Source of the DNA: Rodentibacter genomosp. 1
GTDB taxonomy: Bacteria; Pseudomonadota; Gammaproteobacteria; Enterobacterales; Pasteurellaceae
DNA: 64,000 nucleotides
Direction: 5' to 3'
NCBI RefSeq assembly: GCF_001999285.1
Contig: NZ_MLHN01000008.1
Coordinates: forward strand, 150,533 to 214,532
Under the pieces are notes generated by a model. It was not told the origin of the DNA, did not search any database, and saw only the letters and a list, made by a program, of their open reading frames with translations. A program made the position numbers and the translations under genes. Shown one piece after another: positions 58,301 to 64,000 of the stretch (its first letter is position 1; every line of letters begins with the position of its first letter).

Positions 58301-61300
58301 ATGCCACATTAACTGTTAAAGGCAAACTCACTAATGCGAACAGTGAAATATCAACAACACAAAATCTCACCATAACGAGTCAGGCGTTGAATAATCAACG
58401 TGGCTTATTATTGGCAGAGCGTGGCAATGTCACCCTTAATACCCGACAATATCATTTAAATAATCTGCAAGGAAAAATCGTTGCCGGGCAACAAATCGGC
58501 TTAGAGAGCGGTATGTTGGATAATCAACAAGGGTTGATACAAGGTCAGAAAGGGATCCGGCTTAATACGCACCAACAGCATTTAAATAATGGGTTGGGGC
58601 AGATTATTAGCCAACAAGATTTAACCATTGCCTCAGGCGAGTTAAATAACCGACAAGGTTATCTCCAATCTGTAAAACAAGGCGATATTCAAATAGGTTC
58701 ATCTTCCCTACATAATCAACAGGGGGTGATTGCTACCGGTGCCCACCTCGGTTTAAATGCCGGTACGGTGAATAATGATGAGGGGGTGATTGAAGCCAAC
58801 ACGTATCTTAATGCGAATCTTTCAAATCTTTATCAACAAAATGGTGTGGTGCAATCTGCACAATCACTGAATATGACGGTGAGTGGTGAGGTGCTTTCGA
58901 CCAATCACAGTCAAATTATCGGTGAGAATGTTAATGTCACAGCATCAGGTCAATTTGATAATCAAGGAAGTGACATTATTGCTAAAAATAATGGGATCAT
59001 TCGCAGTGGTCAATTTAATAACAGTGAAGCAAATCTCATTGCTGAGCAAGGCAATCTTGAAGTTCATACCAAGCAGCAAAACTTAACCAACCGGCTTGGG
59101 AAATTAAGTGCCGGGGCAAATCTGACCATTAACAGCGGTGAGTTGGATAATCAGCAAGGATTCATTCAAAGCCGTCAAAATATGGTGATTGATACCCACC
59201 AAGGTCACCTTAATAATCAGCAGACTCAGGGGCAAAACAAAGGGATCATTTCCTTGGGGGAGATCGCCTTAACGACACAAGATTTTTTCAATCAAAACGG
59301 TTATTTATTGAGCCAAAAAAATCAAATCCTTAATGCCAAATCAATTCATAATGATTCCGGCGTCTTGTCTTCACTTGCGTCTCAAAACCTGACAGTGAGT
59401 GAGGCTATTCGTAATATCAGAGGGCGAATCAGCAGTGTGTCTGCCACGGTGAATGCTCAGGAAATTGATAATCAGGCAGGATTGCTTCAAGGGGAACATC
59501 AACTCAAGATTCAAACCCGTGACAAGATGAATAATGATGAGGGGCAAGTAAAAGCCGGAGAAAAACTAGATATACAAACTCAAGGGTTAAACAACCATAA
59601 AGGACAAGTGCGAGCGATAGCTGGCGATTTAGCCATTTCCTCAATTCAACATATCAATAATACCTTGGGTTATCTCACGGCAAAAGGGCAAGCCACCATC
59701 ACGGCAGATGGACTAAATAATCATCAAGGTGTGGTGTATAACGAGCAAGGCTTGCTTAATCTGAAATTACAACAAAACTTGAATAATCATCAAGGTGAAG
59801 TGATTGGCAAAGAGAATTTAAATATTGAAAGTGCCGCACTTCTTAATCAGCAAGGCAAGATTTATGTAGAAAAACAAGGCAATATTGGTATTAAAGGGCT
59901 GATTGATAACCAACAAAGCGGCAAAATTTACGGTATGGGGGAAACCCTTATTCACGCCAACCAAGTTGATAATCGTGGCGGTGAGATTCGGACTCAAGAT
60001 AAATTAGTCTTAAATGCCACAACAGGGATTAATAACCAGAAAGTAGCAAATTCGGGATCCTTTATTGAAAGTGGTAATGAACTTATCCTGAATACGGTGA
60101 CGCTTAATAATAGCCAAACAAAATCAACAGAGGAGAAGATGACTCAGGGGATTTTAGCCTCCTCATTGACCCTTGCTGCTCAAGTGGTTGATAACCACCA
60201 AGGAAAAATTCACAGTCGTGGGCAAAGCGATTTATTTGTTCAACAAACCTTAGATAACCGCCAAGGGGAAGTGACCGGTGGTTCGGTTTCTCTTGAGGGG
60301 AAAAATCTTCGTATTGATAACCAAAGTGGACGGTTACAAGCGGAACGATCCTTATCCATTCTAGCCGATGAAGTCACGACCAACGGGCATATTGAAGGGC
60401 AAGATGTTGCCATCACACAACAAAAAGATTTTGTGACGGCCAATTCGATTAATGCAGAGCGAAACTTACGGATTACTACCGCCGGCAATCTGATTAATCA
60501 ACATCACCTTTATGCCGATGACAGTGTCACTTTAGATGCCAATCACATTACCAACCGTGTTGATGGACGAATCAGTAGTGCCAACACCCGACTAAGCGCA
60601 AAAGGGGAGGTGCTTAATGAAGGCTTGATTAACGGCGTGAGTGTTGATGATCAAGCAACCACCCTAGTGAAGGCAGGGGGGCAACTCATTAATACAGGCA
60701 AAGGCAGAATTTATGGTGATCATATTGCCCTTCAAGCGGATAGGATTGAAAACAGTGATAAAAATTACGGCAATGAAATTAAATCGGCTGTCATCGCAGC
60801 AAGAGGTGATCTAGATATTGCTGCCCGTGAAATTGAAAATAACACGGCGCATTATTTGTCTGATCATCAGGTAGGGGCGACATTATTCAGTGTAGGGGAA
60901 ATGCGTTTTGGACGAACATTAAATGCTAATAATCAAGTGGAAGGTAAGGCAGAGGTGTTACGTAATAACAGTAGTGTGATTGAATCCGAAGGCAACATTA
61001 AACTGGGCGTCAATCAAATCTATAATAACAATACCCATTTTATGGTTGAGCATGTTAAAACGGGTCAAGCGCCGAATAACATCACGCTGTTAAATGCTCA
61101 AGACAAACTCAATGAAACCTATATTGTGCCGAAAGAGAGGATGGCAGACGGGAAGCTGAAAACCGATTATAGCAACCCATTAAATGGCGATAAATCCAAG
61201 ATTAATCTTGATGATCCGCATATTTCAATGGGCTTACTTCGTTGGGCGGGTTGGAGCCGTGCCGGGAAATTGGTCTATAAAAGTGACGGTGCAGCACCGG

Positions 61301-64000
61301 TATTATTAAAACCCGGAGATGTGATTACAGCGGATACTCCATTGGCAGAGCGTAATGAAATGGTTTGCGAATATGCGGCAGGCAATCCGGTTTGCCGTTA
61401 TATACCGGAAGGGCAATATGGAATAGACAGCCCGATTTGGGCGTATTTTAACGTCCCGGCACCACAAGAGTCCCAACCCGAGTTTCCTTTTGATGAACTT
61501 GCCAAACAACCTTGGTATAAAGAAAGTGAGTGGTTTGAGGGCATTGATAGCGGTGAATTTAAATTTAAACGCCCGGTTTATCCGTCATGGTGGTGGGGAA
61601 ATCGAGAGGAGTACGACAAACAACTCATCAAGTGGAACTATTATGTTCAAAATATTAAACCGCTGGAGGATTGGGAATACAAATATCGTGCGAGCTTGGC
61701 AGCAGTGGATAAGGGGATTGCCAGCCACAATAAAGCACGTTTAGGCTCCTTGAAGGAACGGGATTATAAAAATTTCTGGCAAATCCGTCTTACAAATCGC
61801 CGCACAGATGAAAGTCACGTGTTGAAGACCCTACCGGGACAGATTCTTGCAGGGGGCGATATTGAGGTGCATAACCAATCCTTTATCAACGATCGCAGTG
61901 TCGTCATTGCAGGAGAAAAACTGTCGTTAGAAAATAAGATTCAAAATATTGATGAAAGAGGGCTGCACCGAGTGACCGATAGCGGTAACCATGTTTACAC
62001 CTATGAGAGATGGCGTGGTGGGTTTAAACGTTATCACGAACGTAAATGGGACTCACAGGAGAGGTATGAGAGAATTATCGAAACGCCATTTGATATGAAT
62101 ATCTTCCAGGTTGTAGAAAATGGGGATTATGTAGCCAATAAGCAAACAGAAGATGAGTTGAAAAATAGCACAGCCCATCAATTGGATTTAACTCAGGTTA
62201 AGGTAAAAAGTGAAGGGCTTTCTTCGGCTGGCAATCTGGCACTTGGCACATTAGGTTCAGGGGAGTCTGCACATTTTACCCAATTAGGTGGCGATACCCG
62301 TCAGGTGGATAAATTGTCGGCTTGGTCAGGCAAAGGTCAATTAGTTGAATCCAAAACCTTGAATGGGCGATTGGAGGGCTTCCAGTCTTTACCCGGTACG
62401 AATCCAACAGATTCAACGGTGCGTCCGCTTGAGCGAATTAGCTTAAATGAAAACCAAGAAGTCCGTAGTATCCGCCCGAATTTAGTGATACCACACAATG
62501 TATTATATCGGGTCAATGCAAATCCGAATAATCGAGTCCTTATTGAAACAGATCCGGATTTTACCAACCAAAAACGGTGGTTAAGTTCGGATTATATGTT
62601 CAATGCATTACGTTATGAGCCGAGCCAAATGCAAAAACGGCTGGGTGACGGCTTTTATGAGCAACGTTTGGTAAGAGAACAAATTAACCGTTTAACAGGC
62701 AGAAACTTTGTGGGCGATTACCGGGATTTTGATAGCCAATATCGAGGCTTGATGAATGCCGGTGTGACCTTTGCACAAAAATTCAATTTACGTCCGGGCA
62801 TTGCGCTTTCCCCAAGTCAAGTGGCGAGCCTGACCTCAGATATTGTGTGGTTGGAAACAGAACAAGTGACCTTACCGAATGGCAAGGTTGAAAGTGTTAT
62901 CGTGCCGAAAGTGTATGCTGTAGCGAAAAAAGACGATATCACGGGCAATGGAAGCTTGCTTTCAGCAAATCGAGTTAGCCACAAAGGCGGAGAGTTTATT
63001 AATAACGGCACAGTCGCCGGACGGGAGATTGTGCAGTTTGATAGTGAAAGCATTCGCAACAGTGGCAAGATTAGCGGTGGCGCCGTGGTGGGGAATGTTC
63101 AGGGAGATATAGATAACCTTGGTGGCACGCTTGAAGCGGATAAAGCCATCTTGCTTAACGTGACGGGCAATTTTAATCACTCAAGCCAAACGCATACCAC
63201 TTCAGTCAATGTCGATGGCTATCAACGTCGTGACACCCGAATTAGTCGAAAAGGTTTACTTCACGTGAAAGGGGAGAATGGCACGCTGCAAATCCAAGCG
63301 AATAACATCAACCTTGGCGGAGCGGATATTATTAATGACGGTAAGGGGCAAACCACTCTTTCCTCAAAAAATAATCTCAATTTGACCGCACTTTCGGTGG
63401 GTTATGATGAAAAGATGGGTGGAGGCAACCATTATCGTCACGAAGGTAAAGAGGGGGTGGAAATCAGCCGAATTAAAGGCGGTGGTGATGTGAGTTTGGC
63501 AGCCCAAAATATTTATTCGCAAGGGGCTGAACTAGAAAGTGAGGCGAAACTTACCGCTCTTGCAGAAAACGACCTAGTGCTAAATGGTGCGAAGGTGAGT
63601 CATGATTTTGAAGAGTTCCACAAAACGAAAAGTGGCAGTTTGGCAAAAGTGACGAAAACGAGTTTTGATAAACACCAATCGGAGACAAAACGAGGCAGTC
63701 AATTGAGTGGCAAGGAGATAATCCTTGCGGCAGGTCGTGATGTGAAAGGCAAAGGGTTGCAGGCGATAGCGGAAAATGACTTGGTTATCCAAGCCGGTAG
63801 GAATGCAGATATTGCCGCAGACACAAATCATTTCCGCCATATTCATAAAGAAACGAAGAAAACCTCGGGAGTATTCACCGGTGGCGGCGGTCTCACCTTT
63901 GGTTCTAAATCGGAAAAACATCATTTAGAAAGCGAAGGTTGGACGCAATCGGATGCCCGTAGCACCTTGGGTTCACTGAATGGGAATATTCAAATTCAAG
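55360..64000 (+). CDS. cdiA: CdiA/filamentous hemagglutinin-like exoprotein (C-terminus off right edge)
   Basis: Open for 2880 codons from ATG 55360 (AAGGAT upstream) with no stop. Residues 1-26 are the extended signal region (MNKKCFRVIFSKTLQCLVV), hydrophobic core about 50-68, cleavage near 70. The TPS domain runs about 73-310 with NPYL (144-147) and the C-x-x-C pair at 190/193 (HCDGCGV). FHA-1 repeats of the form LNNQQG-x-I fill about 310-1820. A Trp/Tyr/Pro-rich non-repeat region spans about 1825-2510, ending with YEQRLVREQINRLTG and FNLRPGIALSPSQ, and an FHA-2 region follows (GVFTGGGGLTFGSKSEKHH, 2845 on). This order fits CdiA; the toxin tip is not seen. The name is provisional. Confidence 0.85.
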   Translation, partial: MNKKCFRVIFSKTLQCLVVTSELAKSADKSPSAPNTDKVRLKNTVFSLNPTVFALFCAFGFVTFSTPSLAEALIIRADQSASKNHQPIVLQTANGLPQVNIQTPNDKGLSHNKYSKFDVDTKGAILNNSRTNVQTQQGGWVQGNPYLARGEAKVILNEVNSSDPSVLKGYVEVAGKKADVIIANPSGIHCDGCGVINSDRATLTTGKPQIQNGNLESFVVEKGKVSVSGKGLDNSRVDYTEIIARETQLNAGVWSKKEMKVVTGKNTVKRTDKAEDLQIIHTNQATAQESKPKVAIDVGQLGGMYAGKIHLIGTEQGVGVHNAGHIGANAETLKIDSQGRIVNSGTLNANKAVQLTGTQGIENTGKIENRQGDITLNSKSNIKQDGAIVARSGNIHKTANRGISQQGESIAKGNIHYHAADVSASTHSLIAAGVEVKDTAEGEKRALENFSVQGKNITVDTTGKTALQGKNIASGNLKIGSSEANLDHSQISAYSIKVNAGHGAIEANNAHLIAQRDLTLKTPTALRTQNSYLKADKISTQQYSLNTKNSIWEQTGTDLFSINTADKLQNQGGTFKTQGDLSVHTQGIDNRQGRFIAAGKLTIDVGKNKVDSTDGVLASNQALSLTSGELINDGGLIQSPQGIRLNTQGGYLSNQQTLTDSQDKGIVTLGELEIDAADLGNQQGRIVSGGDQQIKAMEVNNTQGLMRTNQALNLVAQSIQNHDGVMSAKSTATISVEKNFTQTGGQLGANALMLNAGSLNSTDNSLIAADLANIQVLGKFNHQQSRLNTRNDLTIQSQALINTLGTINSVAGNIKINTQQHQLNNHQGYITAKGHIELDSGELKNQDGSIYSQQDIRIDTHNQKLNNQQTQGEYQGILSQGNLTIYADKLDNTQGTLSAKSSQLNISELVNRFGILQNRDDLLLHTQRIDNTEGMISGVKNVVLAVSDLFTQKAGKVGAGELVLNAGEVNSTEKSLIVADNATLTVKGKLTNANSEISTTQNLTITSQALNNQRGLLLAERGNVTLNTRQYHLNNLQGKIVAGQQIGLESGMLDNQQGLIQGQKGIRLNTHQQHLNNGLGQIISQQDLTIASGELNNRQGYLQSVKQGDIQIGSSSLHNQQGVIATGAHLGLNAGTVNNDEGVIEANTYLNANLSNLYQQNGVVQSAQSLNMTVSGEVLSTNHSQIIGENVNVTASGQFDNQGSDIIAKNNGIIRSGQFNNSEANLIAEQGNLEVHTKQQNLTNRLGKLSAGANLTINSGELDNQQGFIQSRQNMVIDTHQGHLNNQQTQGQNKGIISLGEIALTTQDFFNQNGYLLSQKNQILNAKSIHNDSGVLSSLASQNLTVSEAIRNIRGRISSVSATVNAQEIDNQAGLLQGEHQLKIQTRDKMNNDEGQVKAGEKLDIQTQGLNNHKGQVRAIAGDLAISSIQHINNTLGYLTAKGQATITADGLNNHQGVVYNEQGLLNLKLQQNLNNHQGEVIGKENLNIESAALLNQQGKIYVEKQGNIGIKGLIDNQQSGKIYGMGETLIHANQVDNRGGEIRTQDKLVLNATTGINNQKVANSGSFIESGNELILNTVTLNNSQTKSTEEKMTQGILASSLTLAAQVVDNHQGKIHSRGQSDLFVQQTLDNRQGEVTGGSVSLEGKNLRIDNQSGRLQAERSLSILADEVTTNGHIEGQDVAITQQKDFVTANSINAERNLRITTAGNLINQHHLYADDSVTLDANHITNRVDGRISSANTRLSAKGEVLNEGLINGVSVDDQATTLVKAGGQLINTGKGRIYGDHIALQADRIENSDKNYGNEIKSAVIAARGDLDIAAREIENNTAHYLSDHQVGATLFSVGEMRFGRTLNANNQVEGKAEVLRNNSSVIESEGNIKLGVNQIYNNNTHFMVEHVKTGQAPNNITLLNAQDKLNETYIVPKERMADGKLKTDYSNPLNGDKSKINLDDPHISMGLLRWAGWSRAGKLVYKSDGAAPVLLKPGDVITADTPLAERNEMVCEYAAGNPVCRYIPEGQYGIDSPIWAYFNVPAPQESQPEFPFDELAKQPWYKESEWFEGIDSGEFKFKRPVYPSWWWGNREEYDKQLIKWNYYVQNIKPLEDWEYKYRASLAAVDKGIASHNKARLGSLKERDYKNFWQIRLTNRRTDESHVLKTLPGQILAGGDIEVHNQSFINDRSVVIAGEKLSLENKIQNIDERGLHRVTDSGNHVYTYERWRGGFKRYHERKWDSQERYERIIETPFDMNIFQVVENGDYVANKQTEDELKNSTAHQLDLTQVKVKSEGLSSAGNLALGTLGSGESAHFTQLGGDTRQVDKLSAWSGKGQLVESKTLNGRLEGFQSLPGTNPTDSTVRPLERISLNENQEVRSIRPNLVIPHNVLYRVNANPNNRVLIETDPDFTNQKRWLSSDYMFNALRYEPSQMQKRLGDGFYEQRLVREQINRLTGRNFVGDYRDFDSQYRGLMNAGVTFAQKFNLRPGIALSPSQVASLTSDIVWLETEQVTLPNGKVESVIVPKVYAVAKKDDITGNGSLLSANRVSHKGGEFINNGTVAGREIVQFDSESIRNSGKISGGAVVGNVQGDIDNLGGTLEADKAILLNVTGNFNHSSQTHTTSVNVDGYQRRDTRISRKGLLHVKGENGTLQIQANNINLGGADIINDGKGQTTLSSKNNLNLTALSVGYDEKMGGGNHYRHEGKEGVEISRIKGGGDVSLAAQNIYSQGAELESEAKLTALAENDLVLNGAKVSHDFEEFHKTKSGSLAKVTKTSFDKHQSETKRGSQLSGKEIILAAGRDVKGKGLQAIAENDLVIQAGRNADIAADTNHFRHIHKETKKTSGVFTGGGGLTFGSKSEKHHLESEGWTQSDARSTLGSLNGNIQIQ

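Noticed and set aside
56340..60720. Short repeats suggestive of a CRISPR or tandem repeat array
   Set aside because: They are degenerate FHA-1 protein repeats in one open frame, not identical DNA repeats with spacers.

Overview
The window comes from a member of the Pasteurellaceae, of the Haemophilus/Aggregatibacter type. The 9-base DNA uptake signal AAGTGCGGT and its complement occur roughly every 1.5-2 kb. The tmRNA tag reads ANDEQYALAA. The core gene order (prfA-RDD-prmC-sirB1-kdsA-hprA-lolCDE-aroG and pykA-dnaB-alr-pgi) is the one I know from Haemophilus influenzae. Species cannot be fixed from the sequence alone.

Bases 1-8170 are the integrase end of an integrated, satellite- or phage-like element (P4/PICI type) sitting against the 3' end of the tmRNA gene ssrA. 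All genes run leftward: a tyrosine integrase with a TTG start and five repeats of a putative arm site, a coiled-coil protein, an AlpA-type regulator with a palindromic operator upstream, a winged-helix protein, small unknown proteins and an AntA antirepressor. Near the left edge are two tandem immunity modules built like the C4/CI antisense RNA systems of phages P1, P7, P22 and P4. Each has a promoter, a target segment (A), a terminator-like hairpin, a 77-nt folded RNA carrying an antisense segment (B), a second target (C) over the ribosome binding site, and a short Icd-like gene. The two modules have the same layout but different pairing sequences. The other end of the element lies outside the window.

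Bases 8276-20800 are core genome: ssrA, a small secreted protein, dinB, epmC, the prfA-to-kdsA cluster, a hydroxyacid dehydrogenase, lolCDE, and aroG behind a clear trp operator. Bases 20934-27955 hold an accessory sugar locus: an AraC regulator, a periplasmic binding protein, an ATPase, two different permeases and an FGGY kinase. The substrate is unknown. Bases 28272-34367 are core again: tRNA-Val(GAC), pykA, dnaB, alr, pgi.

Bases 34622-45106 are a full maltose/maltodextrin uptake regulon laid out as in E. coli malB: malK-lamB-malM diverge from malE-malF-malG around a control region with a perfect CRP site and MalT-box cores, and malT lies next to malM. Bases 45214-52211 are two diverging clusters for a surface glycan (lipooligosaccharide lsg-like): a DUF218 protein, a pyruvyltransferase-family protein and a flippase on one side, and a GT25 transferase, a polymerase-like membrane protein and two GT2 transferases on the other. 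A MltB-type lytic transglycosylase follows.

Bases 53533-64000 encode a two-partner secretion pair: a TpsB/CdiB transporter and a giant CdiA/FHA-like exoprotein open through the right edge (2880 codons seen, no stop). Its toxin end and any immunity gene lie beyond the window.
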